From Corynebacterium lizhenjunii (lineage in GTDB: Bacteria > Actinomycetota > Actinomycetes > Mycobacteriales > Mycobacteriaceae), in assembly GCF_011038655.2 (NCBI RefSeq), contig NZ_CP064954.1, positions 2,108,001 to 2,172,000 of the forward strand: DNA of 64,000 nt. Reading direction: 5' to 3'. Positions 16,384 through 27,300 of this stretch are shown here, piece by piece; position 1 is the first letter of the stretch, and every line of letters begins with the position of its first letter. A program made the position numbers and the translations under genes. The notes beneath the pieces are model-generated. The model worked only from the letters and a program-made list of their open reading frames with translations, did not search any database and was not told where the DNA came from.

Positions 16384-17142
16384 TTAACGGCCTAACTCGT
16401 GGCGTAGGGCGTCGAGCTCCCCACCGCCGGCCATGAGTTGCGTCAGCTCCTCCAAGTCCACCTCAGCTGCGGACTTGTCCAAGACCGTACGGCCTAAGTT
16501 AAGGATGGCAAAGTGGTCGCCCACCAGGTAGGCGTGGTGCGGGTTGTGGGTAATGAAGACCACGCCCATGCCGCGCTCGCGGGCGGCATCAATAAAGCGC
16601 AGCACCATGCCGGACTGCTTCACGCCCAAGGCGGCGGTGGGCTCGTCGAGGACTAAGAAGCGCGCACCAAAGTAGATAGCCCGGGCGATGGCCACCACCT
16701 GGCGCTGGCCGCCGGAGAGGGAGGAGATCTCCACATCGACATCGTCAAGCTCAATGCCCATCTCTGCCAGCTGCACAGAGGTAATCTGGCGCATCTGGGC
16801 CTCCTGCAAGCGCCCAAACGTACCGGTGAGCTCCTGGCCCAGGAAGAAATTGCGCCACACGGACAGGCTGGGCACCAGGGCCAAGTCCTGGTAGACAGTG
16901 GCAATTCCCGCATCCAGGGCATCGCGCGGTGAGGCGAAGGACACCGGCTGTCCATCAACAAGAATCTGGCCCGCTGTGGGCCGGTTGAGCCCGGAGAGGA
17001 TTTTAATCAGCGTGGATTTACCGGCGCCATTATCGCCCAGCACGCAGGTCACCGTCCCGGAAGTCAGCGTGAGGTTGATGTCTTGCAGCGCGGTGAAGTT
17101 GCCGAAGGTCTGCTGAATATCGCGCAGTTCAATTGTGCTCAT
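16384..17142 (-). CDS. Sugar ABC importer, ATP-binding protein (CUT2, single domain)
   Basis: A 252-aa ATPase with Walker A GDNGAGKSTLIK, Q-loop VYQDLALVPSLSVWRNFFLG, signature ISSLSGGQRQVVAIARA, Walker B FLVLDEPTAALGV and the switch His in ITHNPHHAY. CUT2 (ribose-type) systems usually have a fused double ATPase of about 500 aa. This one has a single domain, as in FrcA-type fructose importers. It is the third gene of an operon with the permease and binding protein. Confidence 0.92.
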   Translation of the reverse strand: MSTIELRDIQQTFGNFTALQDINLTLTSGTVTCVLGDNGAGKSTLIKILSGLNRPTAGQILVDGQPVSFASPRDALDAGIATVYQDLALVPSLSVWRNFFLGQELTGTFGRLQEAQMRQITSVQLAEMGIELDDVDVEISSLSGGQRQVVAIARAIYFGARFLVLDEPTAALGVKQSGMVLRFIDAARERGMGVVFITHNPHHAYLVGDHFAILNLGRTVLDKSAAEVDLEELTQLMAGGGELDALRHELGR

Positions 17143-17154
17143 GGGTGCGCCTCC

Positions 17155-18180
17155 TTATTTCTTTGCAGACAGTTTGGCAAAGGACATGTTGGTCATCACG
17201 GCAAAGAGCAGCATGGCGCCCAGGAAGAATTTGAACCAATCCGGGTTCCAGCCCGCGTACACAATTCCCTGGTTGGTCATGCCGAAAATCAGCGCGCCCA
17301 CGGCGGTGCCCACCGCGGTGCCGCGCCCGCCGGTTAGCGCACAGCCGCCAATGACCGCAGCGATGATGTACAAGAACTCATTGCCTATGCCCTGCCCCGC
17401 CTGGATGGAGTCAAACGCGAACAAGGTGTGCATGCCCACGAACCACGCACTAAAACCGACCAGCATGAACAAGATGACCTTGACCCGGCGCACCGGCACG
17501 CCCACGGCTCGCGCAGCGTCCTGGTCACCACCCACGGCAAAGATCCAGTTGCCAAACTTGGTCTTAAACAGCAAAAACGTCGCTACCAGCACGAAGAAAA
17601 CCCACCACAGCACCGTTGCCCGGATAGTCAGCCCGCCAATGTGAAACTTGCCCGCAAACACCAGCTTCGCGGAGGCATAGCCTTCCATGTTTGCAATCGA
17701 AGGCGTGGCCACCTGCCCGGTGACTAGCTTGGTTATGGCCAGGTTCAGCCCCTGGAGCATCAGAAATGCGGCCAGGGTGATCAAGAAGCTCGCAATGCGC
17801 GTGCGCACCACCAAGAACCCGTTGAGTGCCCCAATTCCCAGGGAGACCAGCAGCGCCAAGCCGGCGCCCACCCAGACGTTTAAGTGCAGATTGTAGCTGA
17901 GCATGGTAGAAACCAGCGCCGCGGATGTCACCGCCACGCCGGAGGAAAGGTCGAACTCGTCGCCAATCATCAACAAGCCCACCGCCAAGGCCACAATTCC
18001 TAGAGTCGAGCTAGCGTAGAGCACCGTTGAAAATGCCTCCAAGGAGCGAAACGCCGGGGCCACGGCCATGAACAACGCGAAGATAGCCAGCGCCCCCACG
18101 ACGCTGGCTAGTTCCGGACGCCGAATAATCCGGGCGCCCAGGCTGCGTTGAGTAGTGCGCACAGAAGCGCCTTGACTCAT
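17155..18180 (-). CDS. Sugar ABC importer, permease (CUT2/RbsC type)
   Basis: A 341-aa protein with eight to ten hydrophobic segments (for example ALAIFALFMAVAPAF, LGIVALAVGLLMIG, AGLALLVSLGIGALNGFLVV). The ribose-permease signature region GNEFLYIIAAVIGGCALTGG is followed by RGTAVGTAVGALIFG. It overlaps the binding-protein gene by 4 nt and ends 12 bp before the ATPase gene. The sugar is not identifiable from sequence. Confidence 0.92.
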   Translation of the reverse strand: MSQGASVRTTQRSLGARIIRRPELASVVGALAIFALFMAVAPAFRSLEAFSTVLYASSTLGIVALAVGLLMIGDEFDLSSGVAVTSAALVSTMLSYNLHLNVWVGAGLALLVSLGIGALNGFLVVRTRIASFLITLAAFLMLQGLNLAITKLVTGQVATPSIANMEGYASAKLVFAGKFHIGGLTIRATVLWWVFFVLVATFLLFKTKFGNWIFAVGGDQDAARAVGVPVRRVKVILFMLVGFSAWFVGMHTLFAFDSIQAGQGIGNEFLYIIAAVIGGCALTGGRGTAVGTAVGALIFGMTNQGIVYAGWNPDWFKFFLGAMLLFAVMTNMSFAKLSAKK

Positions 18181-19178
18181 CGCAGGCCCTCCTTAGCTGC
18201 CTCCGCCACTGCAGAGACGTTGTCCTTATCCACAAAGCTCGGGCCGGTGTAGACAGGGCGGCCACCACCAACGGTGGAGCCATTGCGGTGGGCAAGCCAG
18301 AGGGCATCGACAGCCATGTAGCCCTGCATGTATGGCTGCTGGTCCACGGCCCATGCCACGGTGCCATTTTCAATTGCGTCCACCAGCTCTGCATTCGTGT
18401 CGAAGGTAGCCACCTTCGCCTTGGAACCGGCGTCTGCAATAGCATCGACCGCACGCAACGCCACGGGGGCCTGCAGCGCCATCACCCAATCAATAGAGGA
18501 GTTCTGCGCCAGCTTCGCGTTCAGCGTCGCCTGGGCAGAGGTCAGATCCTGGCCGTTGACGTAGAGCAGCTCGACTTCCCCACCGGAGCCTTCCTTAACG
18601 CCCGCACAGCGGTCCTCTTGGGAGGAGTTGCCCTGCTCGTGGATAACGCACAGGGTGTGCTTGGCGCCGGCTTCCTTGAGCTTTGCGCCAGCCTGCGTGC
18701 CCGCCACGCGCTCTTCCTGGCCAAAGAACGCGGTCAGGCCGTATTCCTGGTAGGCGTCCATTCCTGCGTTGAGGCCCACGGTGGGAATGCCGGCATCGAC
18801 AGCCTTCTGTGCCGTGGGCCCAATGGCCTTTGCGTTCGGCAGCGTTACCGCAATGCCATCCACCCCGGAGTCAATCGCGGACTGTACCAAGTTCGCCTGC
18901 TCCGGCGCTTGCGGGCTGGAGCTGTAGCGCAGCTCGATGTTGGACTTGCGGGCGGCGTCCTCGGCACCCTTTTGTACCAGATCCCAGTAGGTGTCCCCCG
19001 GCGCACCGTGGGAAATCAGCGAAACCACCAGGCGCTCAGTATCCACGCCACCGGCGGTGTTGCTTTCCCCTTCGCTGGTGGGTGCTCCCCCCGTTGACGA
19101 ACATCCGGCCAGCAGGCCTAGGGCAGCGACGCCAGCGACCCCAAGAGTCGCCTTGAAGGCAGTTGTGAAATTCTTCAT
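18177..19178 (-). CDS. Sugar ABC importer, substrate-binding lipoprotein
   Basis: A 333-aa protein starting at MKNFTTAFKATLGVAG. It has a lipobox LGLLAGC, so it is anchored to the membrane by Cys about 25. The mature part is a type I periplasmic-binding fold of the LacI/RbsB kind (VVSLISHGAPGDTYWDLVQK, IDSGVDGIAVTLPNAKAI). An upstream ATG at 19208 would put ten polar residues before the signal peptide and is less likely. Two 38-bp operator-like repeats lie 260-380 bp upstream. Confidence 0.91.
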   Translation of the reverse strand: MKNFTTAFKATLGVAGVAALGLLAGCSSTGGAPTSEGESNTAGGVDTERLVVSLISHGAPGDTYWDLVQKGAEDAARKSNIELRYSSSPQAPEQANLVQSAIDSGVDGIAVTLPNAKAIGPTAQKAVDAGIPTVGLNAGMDAYQEYGLTAFFGQEERVAGTQAGAKLKEAGAKHTLCVIHEQGNSSQEDRCAGVKEGSGGEVELLYVNGQDLTSAQATLNAKLAQNSSIDWVMALQAPVALRAVDAIADAGSKAKVATFDTNAELVDAIENGTVAWAVDQQPYMQGYMAVDALWLAHRNGSTVGGGRPVYTGPSFVDKDNVSAVAEAAKEGLR

Positions 19179-19329
19179 CACTGCATGGTGCCCCACGCCC
19201 CACTGCATTTCAACTGGCCTGACCAGCTACTTTATCGTTTCAGATTGTCTCAGCTGGCCTTTTCCTTTACCCCCATTACCCCCATGCTTGCCGATGCCCC
19301 CTCCCCTCACCCGGTCTGCCCCTACCGGT

Positions 19330-19428
19330 CTCACGCGCTGCCCCCACCGGTCTCACGCACCCAAGTCCCATCTGCCCGGGCTCACGCGCTGCCCCCACCG
19401 GTCTCACGCACCCAAGTCCCATCTGCCC
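19330..19428. repeat. 48-bp tandem repeat (period 51), two copies
   Basis: A 48-bp unit beginning CTCACGCGCTGCCCCCACCG occurs at 19330-19377 and is repeated without change at 19381-19428. It is pyrimidine-rich, lies in the intergenic region upstream of the sugar ABC operon, and has no obvious coding potential. A further partial copy of CCACCGGTCTCACGC type precedes it. Confidence 0.75.
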
Positions 19429-19436
19429 CACGTGCT

Positions 19437-19559
19437 ACCTGTATATGAAACTATCCCGCGATATATACAAGTAGCCACGAGCCCGATCCTCGACCTGGGA
19501 AAACGCAACCACCTGCGGGCCACCTGTATATGAAACTATCCCGCGATATATACAAGTAG
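19437..19559. promoter_or_regulatory. Two identical 38-bp operator-like inverted repeats
   Basis: The same 38 bp occurs at 19437-19474 and 19522-19559 (period 85). Each copy opens ACCTGTATAT and closes ATATATACAAGT, which are near-perfect inverted arms around a central CTATCCCGCG. The arms resemble the CTTGTATACAAG type of operator bound by GntR-family proteins. Position upstream of the sugar ABC operon suggests regulator binding; promoter elements may overlap. The rest of 19179-19765 shows only scattered short inverted repeats (for example CGTTCCCGA at 19682 and TCGGGAACG at 19729). Confidence 0.6.
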
Positions 19560-19765
19560 ACTGTGGTCCGATGTTCCCAGGGCGGCTCGCGTCATGAGGT
19601 GCACGGCTTGGTGGCGACAGACTCGCTCGGTCCGGCTCCCGACTCTCCGGTGTTTTCCGGAGACCGGTGGCTGCGGTAAGTCGTTCCCGACCATGTTGGC
19701 CGCAAATCTTGATGGCGGCGCAGGATTATCGGGAACGGGCCGCCCTTTGGGCTAGGTCAGCGAAT

Positions 19766-21172
19766 TTAGCTCTCGCGGCGACGCAGCGTGAGCAGACCCG
19801 CGCCTGCCAGAATGAGCAGCAGTGCCATGACCAGTAGGCCCTTGACAGATGCGCCGGTATCTGCCAGCTTGTCACGCTTCTTGGACTTCGTGGACTTGGC
19901 TTTGGTGGACTTGGTGCTCTTTGCCTTGGTCTTAGAAGACTTGGACGTGGTCTTTGCGGCGCCGCCGCCACGTTTAACCAGCTCAGCAGAAGCGGTGGGG
20001 CGTGCCGAAGAAGTCCCCTTCACCGCGGAGGTCGGACGCGCGGAGGTTCTAGACGTTGCCGTTGTGGAAGCAGTAGTAGAGACCGCAGCAGGACCGCCCT
20101 TGGCGTAGAAGTCAGCGACTGGAACCAACGCCGGCAGCAACGGAAGCAGCCATGCCCAATCCGGGATGTTGGACAAATTCTCAGCGGTGGTAGTAGGTGC
20201 CACGGACTCGGTGGTGGTCGGCTCCGAGGATGCAGGCGTAGACGGCTCCGCGGACTCGGTGGTCGATGCCTCCGTGCTCAGCTGCGAAGTGGCTCGCGAT
20301 TCCGTAGCTGCCGATTCAGTGCTTAACGCCTCAGTTGCGGTCGGTTCTGCATCTACAGGAGCGGATTGTGCAGTGGTCTGCTCTACAGACTTAGTAGATG
20401 CGGCGGGCTCGGAAGTAGCCGTGGCATCGGCGGAGGCGGTGGAGGTCGGCTGCGCAGATTCGGTAGCCGCTGCGGTAGAGGTCGGCTCCGTGGTCGCGGT
20501 GGCGGTAGCCTCTGCGGATGCGGCGGGCTCCGAAGTAGCCGTGGGCTCCGCAGTGGCGGAGGGCTGGGTGGTGGTCGGGCTGGCGGCCTTGATGTTCAGC
20601 TCGAGGTTCACAGTCGGGGTGAACGAGACCCTTTTACGCTCATCCTTGGACTCTGCACTAGGGGCAGCGGTGGGTGTGAACGCTACGCGAATCTCTACGG
20701 TGCCGGTGGGCACAGCCAAGTTCGCGGCAGCCTTGGTGAATACCACCTTGAGCTCGCCAGTGTTGCTGAGGGTGCCACAGCCCACCACGGCATCCTTGGA
20801 ATCCTTAACCTCGAAGGGCTTAGCGTCTGCCTTCGAAGTATCGAAGACGTCCTGGGGAAGCTTAAGCTCGAAGAAAGAACCCTCAGCCAGGTGCTGGCCC
20901 TGGGCATCCCACTCCAGTTTGAGAGGGAAGGCCTCCCCGCCGGTGGTCACCGTGGGATTGTCCTTGCCGTCAATGGTGGCTTTCTTCAGAAGATCTTCCG
21001 CGCGCAGTTGCGAAGTTGCAGTGGGACACGTACTTTGCGCCGATGCCACAGGGCTGTGCCCATGTACCACCACTAGCGGAGTCACCGCCACAGCTGCGGC
21101 GACCACCAACGCGCAAGGCTTGAGGGAGCCTTGTGACTTCTTCAGCGGCTTCTTCTTCAGTGCCTTCTTCAT
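19766..21172 (-). CDS. Sortase-anchored surface protein with Ser/Thr/Ala-rich stalk
   Basis: A 468-aa protein. The Lys-rich start is followed by a signal peptide ending around PVASAQS. Residues 45-195 look like an Ig-like adhesin domain, with two Cys at about 49 and 132 that could form a disulfide. Residues 200-340 are an A/T/S/E/P stalk of TATSEPAAS-type repeats. The C-terminus has LADTG, a hydrophobic helix (LLVMALLLILAGAGLL) and TLRRRES, a variant sortase signal with Ala in place of Pro. A second low-complexity block of TKAKSTKSKK type lies before the motif. Ligand unknown. Confidence 0.85.
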   Translation of the reverse strand: MKKALKKKPLKKSQGSLKPCALVVAAAVAVTPLVVVHGHSPVASAQSTCPTATSQLRAEDLLKKATIDGKDNPTVTTGGEAFPLKLEWDAQGQHLAEGSFFELKLPQDVFDTSKADAKPFEVKDSKDAVVGCGTLSNTGELKVVFTKAAANLAVPTGTVEIRVAFTPTAAPSAESKDERKRVSFTPTVNLELNIKAASPTTTQPSATAEPTATSEPAASAEATATATTEPTSTAAATESAQPTSTASADATATSEPAASTKSVEQTTAQSAPVDAEPTATEALSTESAATESRATSQLSTEASTTESAEPSTPASSEPTTTESVAPTTTAENLSNIPDWAWLLPLLPALVPVADFYAKGGPAAVSTTASTTATSRTSARPTSAVKGTSSARPTASAELVKRGGGAAKTTSKSSKTKAKSTKSTKAKSTKSKKRDKLADTGASVKGLLVMALLLILAGAGLLTLRRRES

Positions 21173-21367
21173 CAGAGTGTCCTTAAAGTTGAGTGCACAC
21201 GCAGCACGACTATTTCACAAATACACAGCATTCTACAACAGTTCTGCCAGCTTCCCCACCGCACCGGGGGCACCCAACAAGCCGCGAACGCGCAGGCATC
21301 CGGGCGAGGCACAGCCAGCACCAGGCGGGGCGCGCGCAACACCGAACGCCACACGCCAACCGGGCGG

Positions 21368-21391
21368 GGCGCGTCTGGCTGCGGACGCGCC
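21368..21391 (-). terminator. Stem-loop after fas
   Basis: GGCGCGTC and GACGCGCC pair around an 8-nt loop immediately after the fas stop codon. There is no T run, so termination is plausible but weak. The remaining DNA to the surface-protein start carries that gene's promoter (TAGAAT about 50 bp upstream) and nothing else visible. Confidence 0.5.
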
Positions 21392-21394
21392 AGT

Positions 21395-24300
21395 TTAGTC
21401 TGCCTGCAGGCGGCCATCACGCAGGCGAGCACTATCGCTTAGCAGCACCGCGGCCTCTACCTCCTTCGCTGCCGAACCGGTGGCGCCCAAGTTGCGATCC
21501 ACCGGGCGCTCGTAGAGCGCTGCCCCGCCATGCATGGCAGCATCAATACGGCGCAGTCCCGCTGCCTCCCGTGCCTGGGACCGCTGGAGCCAGCTGCTAG
21601 CGGCGGCATCGGAAAGCTGTGCAGATACTGCAGCCAGGAAGGCACCCGGGTGGACCACAGCCACCAGGGCGGAAACGTGGCCAAAGCCCAAGGAGGTAAC
21701 CAGGCCAGCCTTCGGGGCGTGGTCGCCGTCCCGCAGGTCCAAAGGCTGGCGCAACCAGGTCAGGTGCGGGTGCTGGCGCAGCACCGGGTCCACGCAGTCC
21801 AGGCTACGGTTGGGCGGAATGATGCCCTCGCGCAGCACCTGTGTCAGCCCCACCAGCTGGAAGGCCGCGGCGCCACCCTTGGCGTGGCCGGTGAGAGTCT
21901 TTTGCGAAATCACAAACAGCGGGTTGCCCGCGCTGCGCCCCAGGGCGGCAGCAATGCGCTCATGCAGATCCGACTCATTGGGATCGTTGGCATTGGTCGA
22001 GGTGTCATGCTTGGAGACAATCGCCACCTCATCCGGACTGACACCCAGGCGCGCCAAGCTAGCGGCCAACTGGGAGTGCACGCCACCGCGGGCAGCGGAC
22101 AACGCGCCCAAGCCAGGGGCCGGGATGGAGGTATGCGCGCCATCAGCAAAGGACTCCGCAAAGCCCACCACACCCAGCACGGGCAGGCCCAGCTCGACGG
22201 CCAGGCTGCCGCGGGCCAGCAGCAAGGTACCGCCACCCTCGGACTCAATGAACCCGCCACGGCGGCGATCATTGGCCCGGGAGAAGTACTTATGCTCAAT
22301 GCCCTTGGCTTCCATCTCCGCAGAATCAGCCGTGGCCGCCATATCGCCGAAGCCGGTGATGCCCTCAATAGACAGATCATCAATACCACCAGCAACGACA
22401 AAGTCCGCCTTGTGCAAGCGCAGCTTATCCATGGCTTCTTCCACAGACACCGCCGCGGTCGCACACGCTGCTACCGGGTGGACCATTTGGCCATAGCCAC
22501 CCACATAGGACTGCATGACATGCGCAGCCACCACATTGGGCAGGGCCTCTTGCAAAATGTCATTCGGGCGCGCCTGGGCCAGCAGCTTATCCACATAGAG
22601 CGAACGAAGGGAGGCCATCCCGCCCATGCCGGTGCCCTGAGTCGAGGACACCCGCGCCGGGTGGACATGCGCCAGCAGCTCCGCGGGGCTAAAGCCGGCA
22701 GAGAGGAAAGCGTCTACCGTACACACAATGTTCCACAGCGCCACGCGATCCAGGTTGTCAATCATGTCCGCCGGGATGCCATAGACCGCCGGGTCAAAGC
22801 CCTGCGGAATCTGCCCACCCACAAAGCGTGACATGGCCACGCGCCGCGGCACGCGCACCGGGGAACCCGCCGGGCGGGTTACCTGCCACTCCTGGCCATC
22901 AAAAGTGGCGGTGGTGCCCTCGACCGAGTCCACGAAGGACTGCGCGGTAGCCTCGTCTTGGACCGCAAACGTCAAATCGCGCTCCAAGTAGATGGTGGTT
23001 AGCTCCGGGGCCAGGTTGTCCACCATGGGCATGTGCGGGCCAAAGTCATCGTGGTAGCGGCGCACGCCCAACCCCGCGAGGACCTGGTCGTGGAAACGCT
23101 CATAGATGTCTTCTTCGGCAAGAGGCTCCTGGTCAGCGACGGTGCGCCAGGTGCGGGTAGCACCATCCCACTCAATTAGGCCCGTGGTCCAGGCCAACTC
23201 CACCACCCCGGCGGCGCTGAGATCCCCTCCCAGCTCGACCTCGTAGCGGGTGCGCGAGGAGCCCAGTGGCCCCAATTCGCCAGCGCCAACAATAACCACC
23301 ATGTCCTCCAAGGACTGGGTAACCCCACTAAAGTCCGGGGTGGTCCACGCCAAGGGCTGGCGCGGGCTGGGCAGGGCGGCGGTCTTGGGGGCATCGGCAG
23401 ACTCGGCAGATTGGGCAGACTCGGCAGAGTGGGCAGCCTGGCTAGTCTCGGCAGCCTGGCGGGCAAGCTCCGGCAGGTTCAGTTCAGCCTGCCCCAGCCC
23501 ACCAGTAAAGTCCAGGATGACCGGCTCGCTGGCCGCAGCAGCGCGAGTGTCCTCCCCCGCGGCCTGGTCCACCAGGTACGTAGCCATCTCCTGGGTGAAG
23601 AAGGTCTGCACACCCTTGGCCTCCACCAGCTCCACCATCGGGTCATTGCCACCCATCAGGCCGGTGCCACGCACCCAACCAATGTGCGCGTGCGCCAGGG
23701 AGGTGCGCTGCGCCCACACCGGCTCAGCATTCCAGCGGGTAACCAGGGCATCCAGAGCGGCCTTAGACTCACCGTAGGCGCCATCGCCACCAAAGCGGCC
23801 ACGGTTGGGCGAGCCCGGCAGCACCACGTGCAGGCGGTGGCCCACGTGGGTATCCGCCCCCAGGGCAGACAGGCCCGCAATGAGCTTTTCTACCGACCAC
23901 AACAGCAGGCGCATCTGCAGCTCCGCGCCCGCGCCGGCATCGGCCAGCGTGCCAGCTACCCGCGGGGCGGCAAAGGGGAAGAGCAAATCCGGGACCAGCG
24001 CCGGTTTGAGCAGCACGGACTTCCCACCCACGGTGGCGGTATCTTGGGTGCCAATCCAAGACACTAGGGCCTCGACATCGGCAAAACTCGACAGGTTCGC
24101 CGGGACTACCCACAAAGCGCCAGCGCCAGCAGCGCGCGTGCGATAGAGCTCCTTGTAGGCCTCCAGGCGCGCGTGGTCCAGGCGGGAGGTCGTGGCGATA
24201 ACGGTCGCGCCCTCGGCCAAGAGCTCGCCGATAACCTCAAAGGCAATCGAGCGCGGCGAACCACCTGTGACCACCGCTACTTGGCCGTGGCGCGTCAGGT

Positions 24301-27300
24301 TCTCGCGCGGCGTGCGGGCATCCCGCGCCAGGTCGTCTAAGCCATAGAACTCCGCCAGTTGGGCCACAGCCTCCCCGGCGCCCAGAACGTCCGTGCTCTC
24401 CAGCGCCCCCGTGGCCACCCGGACTACGTCCTCGCGTGCCGATGCCCACCTATCGTCCAGCAACACCGCCCGGCGCGCATCAAACACGGGTGCCACCTGC
24501 TGCGCCCAGTCTGCGCCGAGTTCGCGGCTCACCAGCTCGGCCAGGGCGGTATCGGTGACGGCATCGTCCGCGGCCTGCGGGGTGTCCACGCCCAGTTCGC
24601 GCAGCAAGGTTCGCGCGGTGGTGGCCAAGGCTCCGGTGAGCTGGCCTGCAAACTCGCCCAGGGCTGCGGAGTCCACCACGGCTGCGGCTGCCGCTTGTGC
24701 GGGGCGCGCAATGTCTACCCCGGCGCGCTGCCCGGCGGCGGTGACGGCGGCATCGATAAGCTCATCAAGCTCCGTTGCTGACGATGCCCCCGTGGCCAAC
24801 GTAGCCAAATCCCCGCCGCGCAGGGAGGCTCCCTCGCGGGTGCCCAGCACCAGCTCCGCAGTGACACGATCCACCCAGCCCGGGCCCAGGCCCCAGGTCT
24901 CGGTAATGCGCTGGGCTACATAGGCTGGCTTCTTGCCCGCCGGGCCGGTCAGGCGGTGCAGGGTTTGAGCTACCTGCTCGCTCAGCACCGGGCCAAAGGC
25001 GCGGTACCCCTTGGCCTGGGCGCTAACGGTGGCGGCCAGATCATCCAAGGCGGCATCGGCAGCGCCGTCAATGGCGCCAAGCCCAAACTCAGTTCCGAGG
25101 TCCAGCAGCAGCTGGTTGCGGCGGGAGGATACGCCCTCTACCAGGGCCTCGATGGAGTCGGTAGCGCCCATTTGGTCCGGGCGGACCTTGGTCCACACGG
25201 CGACGAGCATACGGGTGGCATCTGCGGCGCTTAGCGCCAAGTCTGCCGGGGTGGACCCCGCTGCCGCCGCAGGGGCGGGAGTGTTGTCGGGCGCAGGGGC
25301 CGCAGCGGGAGCCGGATCTGCGGTGGGGGCCACCGGGGGCTCGGACGCAGCGGCGGGCTCAGGGGCGCTGGCTGAGTCGGGCGCGGTGCTGGCGGCATCG
25401 GCAAGTGGGGCGTCGGCAAGCGGGGCCTCCACGGCGTCCTCGGCAAAGACCCGGACACGGTCGCGCTCCACATTGAGCACCTCGATGGGGTGCCCGACGT
25501 ACTGCGGCAGGCGCAGGGTCTGGCCCAGCATGTTAGCCAGCGTGGGCGATGCCCCCACGCCAACCTCTACAAAGCGCTCCACGCCCAGGCCGTCCGGCTG
25601 GTTGCTCAGGAGCAGATCCTGAGTCTCAATCCAGCGCACCGGGGAGGCGAACTGCCAGGCCAGCAGCTCGATAAGCAGAGTGCGGCCCACAGCCACGCGG
25701 TCGGTGGGGAAATCTGCCAGAATCTGCTCAATCACCGGCGAGTCCACCACCTGCGCAATGCTTTCTACAAACTCGCGGTCCACGCTAAACGGGCGGGCCA
25801 CCAAGTTGGGCACATAGCGGCCTTCCAGCACATCAAGGTCAATCTCTGCCGGAATCAGCGCGTCCAGATGCTCGCGGAACGCCGGCACGCCATCAAGCAG
25901 GTGCGAAGAGTGGAAAGGCACGTCAATGCCCGGGATCTGGATAAACGCCCGCTGGCCCGGCGCGCGGGACTCCGCCTCTGCTGCCAGCGCGTTCAATCCC
26001 GCGCGGGTGCCCGCCACGGCGTATTGCACGCCGGCGATGTTGTAATTAACAATCTCCAAAAACTCTCCGGTACGCGCGGCCAGGTCTGCCACGAAGTCGA
26101 AGACCTCCGCTGCGCCCAAACCCATCTTGTTGGGGCGCAGGGCTGCCAAGCCGTAGTTGGAATTGCCTTCCGCATCCCGTTCGACCAGGCGGTGCATGGT
26201 CAAACCCCGGCGGTAGACAATCTCTAACACCGATTCCAGGGAGAGCACCTGCGCGTATGCCGCCAAGGCGTTGTATTCGCCCACGGAGTGTCCGGCAAAA
26301 TACGCCCCGGACTGGCACACGCCGGCTTCTGCCAGCTCCGCTATCTGCGCGCAGCCCAAGGTAGCCATGGCTACCTGGGTGAACTGGGTCAGATACAGCG
26401 CGCCCTGGGGGTGGGCAAACTCCTCCCCGTCGACCACCACTGCGGGCGGGTTGGTGCGCACAATGTCTAAGATGCTAAAGCCCAGCGCGCTGCGGGTGTG
26501 GCGGTCTGCCCGCTCCCATACCGCGCGCGCCGCTGCGGAATGGGCAAAGGCCTCCATGCCCATGCCCGGGCTTTGGATGCCCTGGCCGGGGAAACCATAA
26601 AAGGTCCGCGGCGCGGACACCGTGGCGGTGGCCTCCAGCACGGGGGCGCCATCTACCGTGGCCGTTACGGTGCGCACCTCCCCCGCGTTGCCCGCGACAC
26701 CGGTGCGCACCACATCAATGGTCAATTCCGCCCCGGGCAGCACGGGGGCCAGCATGGTCGCATCCCACGACTCCACCCGCGCCCCGTCAAAGGCTGCGGC
26801 CAACTGGGCCACGGCAGAGGTCCACATGCCGTGCACAATCACGCCATCGGGCAAACCGGCCAACGCCGCCGCAGCTGCAGAGACGTGAATGGGGTTGCGG
26901 TCCCCCGTGACAATGGCAAAAGGCTCCATGGACTGCGGGGCATTGAGCACCACCCGGTGCCGGTGGGAGGCCGGCTTTGCCAACACTTCGCGCTCCTGTG
27001 CGGCCGGCAGCGGGGCATCCCCGCGGCGGCCCCGAATGGCAAAGCGCTCCTCCAAGCTGGCCAAATCCTTACCATCGGCGGCAATATCTACCGCAATGGA
27101 AATCACCCGGCCCAGAGGCGTATCCGCCACCCCCTCTAGCCGCGCGGCGATCTCTAACTGCGCGGACTGCGGCAAGGGCGCGTGCACCACCACGTGGTGT
27201 TCCAAGTGAACCAGATTCAGCAGTCCCTCAACCGCCTGCGGCCCAGCGTCAACCTCTGCAGCGGCGATCAGCGCAAAGACCGCAGGCCAGGCGGTACCGG

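Noticed and set aside
18288..19097. Plus-strand frame opposite the sugar-binding protein
   Set aside because: No recognisable domain or start signal; the minus strand gene is certain.
20166..21398. Plus-strand frame opposite the surface protein (Val/Ala/Ser-rich)
   Set aside because: The Ser/Thr/Ala stalk gives a low-complexity antisense frame; the minus frame has signal peptide and sorting signal.
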